Below, piece by piece: positions 32,458 to 47,400 of a stretch of 60,000 nucleotides of DNA. The DNA is from Owenia fusiformis. Taxonomy: Eukaryota; Annelida; Polychaeta; Sabellida; Oweniidae. Numbering within the stretch: position 1 is the stretch's first letter; each line of letters begins with the position of its first letter. The stretch is taken from the NCBI GenBank assembly GCA_903813345.2, contig CAIIXF020000006.1, forward strand, positions 31,726,024 to 31,786,023. Direction: 5' to 3'. Both the position numbers and the translations under genes were made by a program. The notes under the pieces are model-generated. The model did not search any database. It had not been told where the DNA came from and worked only from the letters and a program-made list of their open reading frames with translations.

Positions 32458-35400
32458 TTAAGAAAACCTACCAAAAATATTCTTCATTTTTTTGCCAAAC
32501 TCCCTCATGTTTTGCTTGAAGGATAACAATTCCCTCTCTTCCTCAAATTCCATAATACAGGCCTCAAACAGTCCTACAATGTATATGTTCATTAACATCA
32601 TAATCTTGAGCTAACACAATATCATGTCATATTTTCAACTGGTGTTTATGACTAAAATGATAAGGTTTTCCCAGTAACTCAACAAGAACGTAGACTATTT
32701 CATCCTTGCAAGATCCATGGATAATGCATTGTATCTGGAAAGATTGTCTTAACCATTATGCTAAAATATACCCATGTCATGTTATATAAGGACTAACCTA
32801 TATCAGAATCCCTGCCTTCCAGCTGTTCTGTCACAAACATCTCAAACATCTGAGTCTCAGTGAACCACTCAAGGAACATACGCAGACTTTTTGATGACAG
32901 GGCTCTGATGAATTGTTCTTTCTGAAAACATAAAATATATGTATGCAAAGTTAAAGAAACCTGGTTTCATGCTTAGCTTGCAAATCTCATAATAAGAGAT
33001 TGTGCTTCGATGTCACTGAAAATACAAACACAGAATGAAGCCTAGTGGAATCAAAGCTTAATTTCCTATTACTTAGCTTGAATAATAAATAAAACTGCAT
33101 AGAATTGTCAGAAAATGTTTCAATTCAATGAAAGGATTTACCTGGAAGTGGTGCTGGTTGTCCTGTTGTATACTGATATGGTATTTATAATGGCCTGTGG
33201 TCTCAACAAACAACCTGAGGAAGGCTTCAGATATCATCAGGTTCTTTGAGCCTGGACTTTCTGAAATACAAAGTTTTCTATAAGAGTTGGGCATTTATAT
33301 TGAATTTAGGCTTGATATTGAACACACATTAATGGCAGTTTGTTTTGATTAAAGTTAACCAAGTTGGAATAGTATATTGATTAATTTAAGTGAATGAAGA
33401 TTTAGCTCTATCCACCAACTCACTAAATTCAATTGAAAATTGCATGGGAAAGGAATAAATTCTCTGTAAATCCATGGATAAACTCAATATAACTAAATAG
33501 AAATATAATTTTAACAGTATGATTAACTGTATACAGTACATTATAACTGATGCACAAAGAAACTTGGAAAAAATGCACTGGTGATCCACTCGATTACGCT
33601 GGCTACCAAAACGGTTCGTTTCAGTAACAAAATGTCGGAACGTCGAAGGTACGATTTTCCTTTTTTCCTTATTTCACACGTTGTAGGCAGAATTCCCATG
33701 ACATTAATATCACAGATGTGTATCGGTATCATATGTTTAAGAAAATGTACATATTTGTGAACAAATAGTTCAGAAGGCAACAGAATCGTCGATTTAATTC
33801 TTCACTTAAGTAACATAAACGGTATTTCGAAAAACAGTTAAGATCTGCACTTTTAACCCGTATCGTTTATGTAACTTAAGTGAGGAATTAAATCGACGAT
33901 TCTGTTGTCTTCTGAGCTATTTTTTCGCAAACATGTACATTTTCTAAAACATAAGATATCGATACACGTTTATGAGAAAAATGTTGTGGGTATTTTGCCT
34001 ACAACGCGTGAAATAAGAAAAAAAATCGTACCTTCTACGTTCCAACATTTTGAACGAAGGTGTTGTTTGTCCAGCGTAATCGAGCGGATCACCAGTGCTA
34101 TGCATAGTTGTGATCATTGAAAAAAATGGTACATGTGTTTCAATAAAATTGAAATCTTTTTTATTATATTCATTAAATTTGAATCTAATAAAAATTGGTA
34201 TAAGTAAAGTGTGTGAACCTTCATCTTCCATGCACATCTTTAATGCTGTTTTGATTGCTTTTTGTAGTTTCTGTGGTATAATGGTTCCCTCATCACCAAG
34301 TTCTTCAGTCAGTCGGCCACCATCTAAGTTGACTATGAGCACCTACAATGCAAGCACACATTGTGCACAGTCATGCAAAGGTTTGGAAACAACACCTTCA
34401 TGGTATGATTCAGCAAACAATGCATTGAGTCTTGGGCTTAAATCCCTTATTCAACCAGTAAGAACTAAGCAACTGTTTTGCAATGGTATACACGTAAATG
34501 CTTTTTTTCAAAATATATAATACTGATTCCTTCATTCACAATACTCATTTTAGAAATTCTACCTCATCCATTGGCAAACCCTCTAGTTGGGGCACGCAGT
34601 CTGACAGGACTCCAATGATGTAAGGGGTTGGAGAGCAAACAATGTCAATCAGGGCTGAAGGCAGGACCGGAATGAATGTGTGCTGCCATGTGAATGGATA
34701 CAACAATGATGTCATCGCATGGATACAGGGTGACAGTATGCTGAAATATGAAAGTGGATTCTAAAGATTGTGGTAATTCTTTGAGAAATAAGAAAAAGAG
34801 AACAAGAAGTATGTCGTTCAGAAGAATTCAAGTCAGTAAAATGGATAAATGATTATTCAATAACAAACCTCCTAAACTTGGATGAACAAGGTAAAACTTG
34901 TTTAAAAGCTGCAATTATTACCTAAGCTTGCCAGCAGTGAAGAGAATCCTACGTTCGAGCAGTATTGATGCAAACACCATTAGCGTGTTGTCAATGCCCA
35001 ATATGGTAAAGAGAAACTCATAATTCACCTAAAAGTAATAGGAATTATTACAATACAATGATTTCTCTAGGAATGAAGCCAAAACCAGAGATTCCACCTT
35101 AACGGAAAGTGGAATGCCAGGGTGTTGCAAATCACATCATATCTTATCAAGCAGCAAACAAGTGTGTCGCAGTCATATTCAAAAGATCAGATATATTGAA
35201 TCACTCCAATTACATCTGTACAGTGTATTTACAAAATGGCTGCCATTTCAAGCATATTGTCAAAAGATGTGTGATGCTTCATGAAATTTTGAGAGAACAA
35301 AATCTTGTTTTATAGAAATAAATTGTTTTAAGACAGTTCCTCAATTAAAAAGTAAGATTAAATAAAATACTTAATTGTGAACTTACATTTCAATAGGAAA

Positions 35401-38400
35401 TTGAATCTAGAAACCAACTGTTAAAAATTATAAAAACTAAATGAAATACATGTATATATTCCAGCTTACATGTTCTAGCCTTGAATCTGCTGGACGCTTG
35501 AAGACCTTTCGTTCAAAATTGCCAAAGTCATCTTTGCAGTGGACTGTGATGGTTTTGCCAGGACTGGGTAGAGGACGGCTGTAGACATTATTCACAAAGT
35601 TGTGAGCACGTGTCAGTGATTCATATCTCAGCATCTCTATTTCATTGAGCACCTACAAGCATTAAAATATTATATTAAAATATTACGTTCACTTTTATCA
35701 GTCACTCATAATAACATTACAAGAACACAAATGTGTACAAAATGTCCCCACCAAGTGGTGATCCCGTGAAATGGTTATCCTGAAAATGAGTAGACAAGAC
35801 TTTACCAACACAATTTGAGGACGGAAAATCCAAAGTGGCCACCTTAAAATTTACCCAGAATGCCAAAAATTGAGTCAGTTCTAGATTTTCATACTAAGAA
35901 CCACCCCTGAAAATTTGAAATTGATCCGTCACACAGTTAACCAGAAAACATGTAAACAAGACTTTACAGACAAGATTTCAGGATGGAAAATCCAAAATGG
36001 CTGCCTTGACATTTACCCAGAATGTCAAAAAACTAATCTGTTTGTAGATTTTCATACTAAGAATCATCCCTGAAAATATGAAATTGATCTACCAAACGGT
36101 TCACCTGAAAACGGGTAGACAAGACTTTACAGACAAGATTTTAGGACAGAAAATCCAAAATGGCTGCCTTAACATTTACGCAGAATGCAAAAAAAGTAAT
36201 CAGATGTAGATTTTCATACAAAGAATCATCCCTGAAAATTTGAAATTGATCTATCAAACCGTTCTCCTAAAAACGCGTAGACAAGACTTTACAGGCAAGA
36301 TTTTAAGACGGAAAATCCAAAATGGCTGCCTTGACATTTACCCAGAATGCAAAAAAACTAATCAGTTCTAGATTTTCATACTAAGAATCATTCCTGAAAA
36401 TTTGAAATTGATCTACGAAACGGTTCACCTGAAAACGAGTAGACAAGACTTTACAGACAAGATTTTAGGACGGAAAATCCAAAATGGCTGCCTTGACATT
36501 TACCCAGAATGCCAAAAAACTAATGAGATCTAGATTTTTATACTAAGAATCATCCCTGAAAATTTGAAATTGATCCACCAAACGGTTCACCTGAAAACGC
36601 GCAGACAAGACTTCACAGACAAGATTTTAGGACCGAAAAATCCAAAATGGCCGACAATAAAAAAGTCCTTATGAGTTTTTGCTGATTTCTTTTTACAAAA
36701 TTATCACATATAACTACTGTTAACAATAAAGTAGGCTTTTACAGCAAAGTACATCTGAAATTATTTATAAAGCTACTAAATAGTTAAAGTATGAAAACTC
36801 AAAAACACCATTCAATATGATACAAAGTATTATCGCGCGCTAACTTTTCTTAAGACATTCAAAATGGCTGACATGACTGAGCTAGCAGGTCCAAAACCTA
36901 ATCAGATCTAGAATGAAGTGAGCTGAACAAGATGTTAAAGTTTTAAAAGCAACTGTGAAGCAGTTTTTCTTAAAGTTTGCAGACAAGGATTTTAGCATTT
37001 GACTTCAAAATGGCCGACAGGAAGTAGGTATCGAGTTAATTTTTTTTCATCCACATCTGTATGCACTCATAAGTTATCCCTGAAAATTTGAAGGTGATAT
37101 CTGTAGCGGTTTTGGAGAAAACTGCCGGACGTACGGACAGACGGACAGACAGACGGACAGACAGACGGACAGACAGACGGACGGACGCGCCTAGGCCGAC
37201 AATATGGCCCCACACTATGTGGTGGGGACATAAAAACGATCATCTTTTTAAATCTGTTGAAATTGCAAAATTTGCCACCATATCATGATCACACACAGCA
37301 TCAACATGATGAGTGTTAAGATTAAGAAACATAGTAATACCATATTACACTTTTAAATGAACTGAGTCAGTCTAGCACTATAAAATGGACAAAATGTAAC
37401 ACATACCTGCTGGTAAAGTGCAAATGCTCCCAGTGGAGTGATGATACAATAGACCTCAGGCAACCTGGCCTTCCTATCTGGAGGCTATAAAATAATCGCA
37501 CACTAACAGATTCATGAATACAAAATAATAACACTAGGAGAATCTATGCATCTTTTAGCACTTGTATTGCATTCATACCAATAAAATAAAGTCATAAATG
37601 ATCTCAATCTTATAATCATTAACCAATTATATCAATCAATTAATCTTACATAGATTTTATTAAATAAAAAGAAAGTGCAACAATGCAGTTGACATACAAG
37701 CATTCTGCGGCAATATCCATATTGTCGTGATCCATCAATGTCTGTCAGCACAAATGAGAATGTTTCACTCTCATAGTATGTGACAGGCTGCCAGGTATCT
37801 GCATCAGGGAAGCAGAACTGAGGAATTGATGTGTTATTCACCTTCACCTAAAGATAAACAAGGACATCATTAATTCTCTTTTTTATACAAGCTTTTATTC
37901 ACATTGTACTCTATGACGATGAAATGATCTCTTTTTCGTTTGTTTTTTCCATTTTCTTTTCAGTTACAATTATCTCACATGAGACACCACAAGGCATATA
38001 TGTGTGGTAGGATAAACTTGTCTCTTCAAATGAAATCACGATTTAACTCGGGGGATACGTCGCTTGAAGCATTTGAAACAATAAATCATGCTTAATACTT
38101 AATTTTACAGAAATATGAAATTAAAAATGTTTTAACTTCAGCCAGCATTTTAAATATTAGAACAACACTCACATTATCAGGGAACTGCTGCTTTATGTAT
38201 GGCTCATACTTATTGGTGCCAGGTTTAGCTTGTAATCCCACCTCTAATGCATACTCAAAGAATTGAGGATAATTGGACTCCCGAAATTCTCTCACTTTGT
38301 CCAAAGTAGCATACTGAAATCAATGATCAATATTCACTTGACATACAATGTATTTGCACTTAACTGAACTGAACAATGATTACTAGGTGGAAGTTTATGA

Positions 38401-41400
38401 AGAGAATTATAGTATAATATATTATAGATCTCCTTCCTTGAAAGACTTACTGTTTTTTCTCTGATACTAGCAACATGTTTTAAGCGACGCCTCTGTTCCT
38501 CTGCATCAACCAAACTCTCACTGCCATCTTAAAATAAAAATAAAGTGATTGAATAGTCTCATCATTTTGTTTCAAACTGATAGAATTCAGAAAGATTTCA
38601 GATAATTTCATTTTTCCAAGTTCTATGAAGGATTTGGAACTTCTTGCTTAAAGTTTAACCGTCACAAACAAATAATACATAACATGGGGCAATTAAGTAC
38701 TTTACAGAAACTACTGACAGTATATCCCTGAATTTATTAACATGAAATAAATGGTTCATGGAGATTTTGATGTCTCTTATTTGGTTTCTGGTTTCTTATA
38801 TGAATCTGATAGTAAATTCAATTTTCGATACTGAAAAATACAGCTATAAAAAGTTTAAAACATGTAAATTTATTTTCTATTGATGTCTCATCAAGTTTAT
38901 TTTGCATGTGCCAATCTGGAAAGACATTTCTATTAAACAACATACAACGATAAAATGAAATAAATAAAAATGAAAACACAAAATAAACAATAGACACAGG
39001 TTGAGTGTGACTATACCACAAAGTAGCCACCAGTTATCCTACAATTTGCAAAATGCCCAGTGGGCTTTAAGATGGTTACCCAAAAGTTTAATCAGATCTA
39101 AATACCATTTAACATTCAATTGGATTGAAGTAAATCCAATGAGCTATTTTTGTGAAAACATGATGACAACAAATGAGATAAAAAATATGAATGTAAAAAA
39201 CAATCCAAATTTGCCAACAGAATTCAAGTTAATCAGAATTAATCAGATCTTGAACTGGGTAAAATGAAACATCCGTACAAACTTAAGTAAATCTGCTGAA
39301 CTAAATCTGTAAATGGTCATTTAATGTGTGGGTGGAATAATGAGCAATTTTGAATTTCTGAGAACTTGTTGATGATTTTGAAAAATAATTTGAACAAATT
39401 GAAGCAAGCGGAAAAGAGACATTTTTTTCGACCTTCAATATGGTGCAATGGTAACAGATATTGGCACAAACTCATAACATGTTAGTCTAAACAGTACTGG
39501 AAGTTGTAAGAATTTGTTACAGATGCCATGGGATTCTATGCAACCATGTCTTTTACAGTGTCTTATTAGATAAATGAAAAATGATGAGGTAATAGAGGTG
39601 TATTTTCTGTACATGAGGTGGCTTTATTTACAGAGCTTGAGGATTCAGAGATAATGAGATTCTAACTTGTGAAATCTGCGAAATTTAATAGTTTTAATGG
39701 CAGAGTGAAGAATACCTGACTGTGTATCTTTGTGTTCAGTAAAATCAACTTCGTCCCCTCTGCTCCCACCAGTGGCTCCAGCTTCCGCTACTGAGGGTGA
39801 CTGACTAAGGTTTTTACGCAACACAGAATAAGCTCTACGGATTTTCAAGCGAACCTGTTAGGAACATTGATATAATACAACAGTCTAGTACATGCAAACA
39901 GAAAATATAATTGTGGATTCAGATTATTTTCCCATCAGTGGAATATTTTCAGTAAAGTAACCGCTCAAGTCTGCAAACATGGTTCTAGTTAATGTCCACT
40001 GATATGTGCATTAAATGAATCAAAGGTTGTTTTGGATTCAATACTCTTATTTTGTTATACCCTTTGCATTCGTTCGACTTCACTACTTAAAAGAGAGCTT
40101 CGTCTTCACTCTTTCAAACTAAAATAAACCTGTGAACTCACCGCGCCAATCAGTGTTCGTCGGCCAAATTTGACCGACGTTCTATATATGGTCATTCTTT
40201 CTGACGTCATCGTTGAGCCCGAAATTGACCAATGACATGCACATATTTAATTAGAACGCATTTGGCGTATGTTTCTTCAAGCTCGCGGATTGGTGGAAGA
40301 AAGGTCAGCGCGTAGGTCAAAAAGTGATTTATTACCCAAACTGTCACCGGTACCCGTCGTGGGGGCGGGGCTACTAAACTGTAATATGGTATCTACTAGG
40401 CAGAGTGTAGTTTAACTAGACTTTGCACGCAGGGTAATTTTGTTATAGTTTGGTGTTTCTAATACTAATGGTTTGATATAAAAGGTAGTGCTTCAACAAA
40501 AAATATTTAAAAAACACTAAATGATACATGCACATACAATGAATAAGAGAACATAAGTAATTTAGCTAGTCAACTCTGATCTTCTCCACATACAGTATTA
40601 TAATATACATATTATAGATATCATGCAGAAAGAGTTATCCAAATACATTTACTTGCTGGGGAAACCTTAAGTTGCAACATAAGTAGTGGCAACATAAATG
40701 TGTGTTTAGTTCAATACTACCGCAATTATGCCAAAGAGCGCATAGGCCCTAATGAACGCAAATGTGACTTCAAAAGCTTCATAACATTCCTTAGATGGGA
40801 GAAAAAAGAAAGCCTTCTTAGAAGTTACTTCTGTGTTGAAAAGTTTTACTTCCAGCAAGGTGCGTAGTTCATATAAAATTCACATATTATCACCCATAGA
40901 AATTGTGTTTACATGTGTGCTCTTTGGGGTTGATATTTGTATATTTTCTTAATATTTCACATTATTCCACTCTAATTTCACAGTGCGCTCTTTGGTGTGA
41001 TTATGGTATATAGGAAGAATGGAGAGAAATCATGGCATGAGTAAGTTGTGCTACACAAATAACATGCAAATTCAAACAACACATTTCATTATGACTATAA
41101 AACAGGGGTTCCTCACAACATACTTTATAAAACATTATATGCCATATTATTGGGCCATGTACCTTTCTTTGTAAACCAGCCTGGGGTGAGATAGAGGGTT
41201 GTCTCATCATATCAATGTCAGAGTTCATCTTGACGAATGGCACTGCACCTCTCCTGCGGTCATTACCATATAAGGAGAGGGAGCGCTGATGTGAATGGGA
41301 CAGTGCTGGATTCTAAAAGAAAGCATTATATTATGTAAGAGGGACAAAATAACACACATATTGCTAAAACCTCCTAAAGGAATGGGTAAATATATCAATG

Positions 41401-44400
41401 CAAAGAATGCATGAACAGTAAACACTTGATTATCGTAAGTTGTATAGTTAACACTAAATGATCAACATTTTTGGGAGGATCTAATATTTAATAAATAAAA
41501 TTTTGGAAGAACATCAAAATTATAACCTGGTTATTTCATTCAACAGATGTAAATTGATAGACAGAGATAAAAATAGGATATTTTCTGAATTATTATGGTT
41601 AAATGAAAGGTATCAGAACAAGAAAAGTGTCCTCTATTGCAAACACTGGATCAAAAGCGGTTTTGTTTATTTAAAAGATTTTATTGATATCAATGGTAAC
41701 GTTATAGATGAAAAAACAGTTTTAAATAAATTAATTGATAAAAGGAATTGGATGACTGAATATATCCGAATAAAATGTTTTATTGTAAAATTATTAAAAG
41801 AACATGATGGGGAGTTAGCAAAGTACACAACCATTAAATACCATAACCAAATTCTTCTAAAAAATGGCTCATGGACAAAAATAAATGATATCAGCAAAAA
41901 GTCATTGTATAATATACTTTTAAAAGAAAAAGCTGAAAGCACAGTAATGGAAATTTATTGGAGTTCATTGTTTAAGACACCAAATACAACACAGTTTTAT
42001 AGATCTATTTATATGTCAAAATTTATAAACATTGTTGACAAAAAATATGCTGAATTTAACTATAAATTGATTCATAACATATTGGCATGTAGTAAACTTA
42101 TAAGTGGAATAATAACATTTCGAAACTGTGTTTATATTGCAATGAAACTCATGACATCAAGCATATGATATTTGAGTGTCGATTACTAGGAAATCTTTGG
42201 GTCAATGTTGGGAAGATTCTAAAATGTAATATTCAATGGAAAAATATAATATTAGGGTTTTACATGAATGAAGGAAATATTCAAGAATTTAGAAATATTG
42301 TCACAACGGTGGTCAGCTATAGCATTTATGTAAATTGGAGTAAACACTCAGAGGATTATGAAGGACTTAAGGATGTAAATCAAGCCTTTCTATATTTATC
42401 CAAGTATGTTGAAAATATGAGACATATGAAGAAGAAAAATAATGAAGTGCTTCACCTTTTAGAGGACTGCATTAATAATTTTGACTTGTTATATTAACAT
42501 AGTAGATGTAGATCATAGTATATGTAGATATACTTTTTTCACATCTTTATAGACATGTACTTGCTGTGTTTCTTTTTCATGTCTTTATAGGTTTATTTTA
42601 TTCTTTTTTACATCTTATAGATTAGATGTGAGATTACTGCAGGTTTATGTACTTACTGTAGCCTTATATTTTATATTATCACACCTTACTTAACCTTTGT
42701 ATTCTTGATTAAATGTATATGTAAATATGTTTTGATTTTGAAAATAATAAAAAAAAAAATAAAAAAAAATTATAACCTGGTCCACAAGTTTCTATATTCA
42801 TGAGGACCACTCCATTTACATGTTACTTGTAAATGTCTTATGTTCTATTTCCACAAAGGTCCATGTGCAGTATGGCAAGTGATTTAAGACAGTCATATCT
42901 TTTACCACAAGTACTTTCTGGGCATAAATACAGTGTTTTCTTTATTAAAACAATATGTTTTCTTTCAGGTGAAGTACCCATGACAATAAAAAAAAAATAT
43001 ATCAATCGAACAATTCAAAAAATTGTGAATAGTGACCCCATGTCAATAATTTTTTTCAAAATGTTGAACTTATTTACTCAAAAGAGGATCTTCTTTTTCT
43101 GATTTTTATTGCATGAAAAGATTATTCAACAAGGGGTCTAAAAGTTCAAAAGTATAATGGTATTGAAAGTCTAGTTTTGAAGATACCAATTTTTGATACC
43201 AAAATTATGCTGAAAACAATGGATAGCACGAATTTTGGGAAAATAACATGGGATATGTTTAAATTGAGAAAAACAAGATCCTCTTTTTAGAAAATAAGCC
43301 TACATTTTTAAAAAAGTACCAAAGTTGGGTCCTAAACCATAATTTTTCAGAGAGTTGGATCGCTATTTTACTATCATGGGGACTTCACTTGAAAGAAAAC
43401 ATATTGTTTTAATAAAAACTACTGTATTTATGCCCAGAAAATACTCATGGTGAAAGATATGACTGTCTAAAATCACTCGCCATCTTGCACATGGACCTTT
43501 TAATGTTATTTGCCTTTACAATACTTCAATTATGATATTACATATCTATGTGACTTTCTTTACCTTTTCATCCAGTGATTTGGCAATGTGAATTCTCTCA
43601 TGGTGATCTGGGATGGCATAACCTCCTTCATCTACCAGTACAGGAGGTCCTACAAGCTGACCCTGACCACTTTCTGTTATCCTAAATGAAGAAAACCATG
43701 TTCTGTTCCATACATATATAAATTGATATACTCTACTCTACAAAAAATGAAGATGTAACAAAGTGTGCCATTGACAAAGACTAGATCTAGTAATTGTAAA
43801 TCTTGTACAAATTTGTCATTAATCTGAGGTTAATCTTACCATAGATCAGCTTTTTTGTTCTTTGTCGACCTAACATCAACTGGGTCTGCATATAGGCACT
43901 CGTCACTGCTGCTTCGAACCATACCTCTACTGTTCTTACCATGGTCACGAAATCCTCCCCTCTGAAGCCCAACGTTGCAATTACTTATTCTCAACAAGGC
44001 CTGCTCTGTTCCATAATTTGGATTTGTAATTTTTTGTTTCTTTTGGCGAATAAATGCATCTTTAGGGAGTTGTGCCTTTTTAGCCTGTAAGGAAACTGGT
44101 TCATATGCATGTGTGCTTGGAGATGGGGCTGGACGAAGTGTGATACACTTGCCCATAAACTCACGGGAGAATGGTCTCTGGCCTAGGTGATCGGGGGAAT
44201 AGTTCTGCTGGTTTTCAGATTTTGGTGGAGAATTATGTTGGAATGTCCTTGGTGGCTTTGAGGGACCTTTAGGTTTATACTCCTCCAGGGGAGAACCTGG
44301 AAGTAGAACAACGCCATCATAAGGGGGTGGTTGCTTTACCACACCTTCATATGGGGGTGGCCTTGGTGGTCGCTCATTGTGTGTGTTTGACTGACCACCA

Positions 44401-47400
44401 CTTAAAAGTACTTTGTTCAATTCCTTCTTTAGAACAGTTTTATTCTCACGTAGCTCTGAATCAAGTGTAGTATAAAATGTTGAAGAACGATGTACATATT
44501 CTCCTGGGAGAATCATAGAATTTGGACGAACAGTCTGTGACTTTTTAACCCTTGGTATATTCCCTACTAATGTTGCTACCTTATTTGCTACATTTTCAGT
44601 AGTTGGCAGTGTTGATTCATTTTGCACTTTAGGTTTGGCAATGGGCATCTGAGGTAACTTTGGGGGTTTATTACGCACATATCTCGGCCTGCGTGATATG
44701 TTTCCTGGACATTTGACATCAGTTGATTCAACTTCACTGTTTGTTTTATTATAAACATTGTCTTCTGATTCACTTTGATTACCCTGAGTATTGTTATTAT
44801 GTTCATCTTCTGATGTGGAAGGCATTTTATCCTGCCACTGTTTGGTTAAATTATCAACATTTCCACTGTGGGATTCCTCTCCTGCAAGTCTTTCCCTCTG
44901 CTCCAGAGGTTTAGTTTGTGAATTTGGAGAAATGGGACTAGACTCAAATTTTGGAATAACAGGTTTTGTAGGCTTTAATGGTGCCTTACTTCCAGATGGG
45001 ACACTGAAAGGTTTATGTTTATCATCTTCAGTTGATCCATACCCCAAGTCTGTATAAGGGGATGACTTAAGACTTGCCCTTTTAGAAATATCAGTAGCCA
45101 AAGCTCCATCCTCAAATTTTTTCAATCTCCTCAAAACTGCATGATTTTTATATATGGGTTCTGCGTCAGAGTCAGCCTTAGATAAGTATGATGGAGATGG
45201 GTTTACTTTACGAGCGGGAGATATACTTTTCACAGGACTTTTTGGAACTTCAAAGTTCTCCTTGCTTGGATTTCTATTGAAAGGAGGTCTAGAAGATAGT
45301 GGCCGAACATTGTCTTTTCTTTCAGTTAGTTTAGATATCCTCCACTTAACACTTGTCATGTTATCTGTATCATGGTTTAGATCATGTTGTTTGGCAACAT
45401 CTGGTTTTGTTGAGTGTTCATTTCCATCTTTTTTATTTTTATTTACATCACTGTCGGTATGGCGACTTTTGTCTGTTGCACTATACATTACTGCAAGGTC
45501 AGATAATCTTGCTTTAAGGTTTGATACTTTTTTATTTCCACTGTGAGTATCATCTTGCTTTGTATCTGATTGTGTATGCAGCCTTTGTGTTATTTCACCA
45601 TCAGGCTTATCTCTTCCATGTACACTGACAGGGTCTTTGTTAGCTGCATTTGGATACATTGGTGATTTTACTTGATGGCTTGGCTCAGTTTTAGTCCTAA
45701 TTTGACCTGCATGTGCTGGTTTGTTTGGATAGCCTGGACTGTTTAATTCTGTTCCTGATAAATGTGACTGCCTGCTGTGTCCACTTGATGATCCTTTGGA
45801 ATGTACACCTTGGAAAGCTGGTCTTGTAGGAGATATGGATACTCTCTTTTCACCTTCACCCTGATTTGCACCCTGAGTAAACCTGAAAATAAATAATTCA
45901 CACAAATTGACACAATTCAATCAACCATATTTAATTGTATATTTCAAACAACTTTAAAAGTAAAGAGTGTACTATGGAAGTAATACTATCATAAAATTTT
46001 AAAATATGTTCATTCAACTTGATGTTTTTACAGAACTAGTATAAAGTGAACACATCTCTAATGTATCTTTATGAACAGCAAACCAAAAACGCTTTTTCTA
46101 TTTTTTCTTAGTTATTTAAGATTGGCTGGCAACAATATGTCAAGACAGCTATAGGCCAATGAGGAATGTCCATATCACATTTGTCCATCTATCCTCCTGG
46201 CTAACTCTTAATTGTACCTATTTCCCATCTTTTCAGTTGCTAGACATTGATTTATACAAATCAGACTTTTCACTCTCTTTGAAGATACCACCAAGCGAAA
46301 ACAAGTTTAACATTATGTTCTGTTGGTTTCTATTTGAGAAATTAATGCTTGGCAATCATGTGCCTGAATTTCATGATAACATATGAAATGTAACCAATGA
46401 GAAATCAGGAAAGAAGGCCACAATAAGTCTGTGGTCATATTCTTCATACATAATGTAAGTATAAACTAACCACAGTCATGACTCATCATTCAATGTTGTT
46501 ATTTTGATTGCCATGAATGGACACATTTGTGTTGGTGGTAAAATGTGTAATCCCATTCATTGTACTAATATATCATTCATTGAGAGAATGATAATGCTGT
46601 GGATTTATCACAAGGTATATCATTGGCTTAAGCAATTTCACTTCACAGATCTTGTCTCTGCTAAAAAGTGACTACTGTACTTTTCAAATGAGTCATATTT
46701 ACCAATCGAAAGGCCCTAAGCCACAAAAGTTGGAACCTTCCAGGAACATCATGTGCTATCTACCTGAATGTGTTATGCAAACGAGCCTATTTTACCCAGG
46801 ACAATGTGAGATCTTTACTCACTGATGCGTTCCTATATGTAAACATTATACAGACTTGCGACCTCAGTTATCCTCAATACAGTGTACTTTACAGCTACCT
46901 TTACAAAAACTAGTGAATACATTATTTCATGAATAGCCGATACTTTATTCAATTTCTACAATTTGTGCACATGCTCATCACTAAGTCACTTCTTAAAACC
47001 ACATTTTACAGTTTATTTTCAAGGAGAACAAACTTCCTTGTTTGAAAGTCTTTAATCTTTATCACCCTTGCTATCAGAATCAAGGTAAGCTAACCACAAT
47101 ACTTCAGTTCAGTTCCACATAATTCAAATTCAGTACCCTTGTTATCCTACCTTAGAACTGGATTTTAACTTTGTTGTTATTGGCAGGTAAAAATTTTGAT
47201 GTTGATCTTAGAGTGTGGTTAGCCTTTAACAACTATAAAATACATATACATGTAGATCTTAAAGAGAGAATCAGATCTAGCGAGCAGGTGAACAAAAAAT
47301 TGTTCCAATTTTAGAATATTTCTGGTTCATGTCATTTCTTGTCATGTCTATTTTCTAAAAATCCCTAAAGTGCACACTTTATTTCAGGAAAACTAGCGAT

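Larger units (their letters stand above)
35743..37230. mobile_element. Repeat element with TGTCCCCACC inverted ends and internal 163-bp tandem array
   Basis: TGTCCCCACCAAGTGGTG at the left and CACTATGTGGTGGGGACA at the right are inverted. Between them lie the 163-bp tandem repeats, a non-tandem part with 'AAAATGGC(C/T)GAC', and an ACGG/ACAG tetranucleotide run (37126-37188). The same build (microsatellite next to one end, 'AAAATGGC' stretches) is seen in family A. Mobility is inference. It lies in a DENND2 intron. Confidence 0.55.

Noticed and set aside
45154-45546. 130-codon plus-strand open frame opposite DENND2
   Set aside because: It is a shadow of the 2-kb DENND2 exon.
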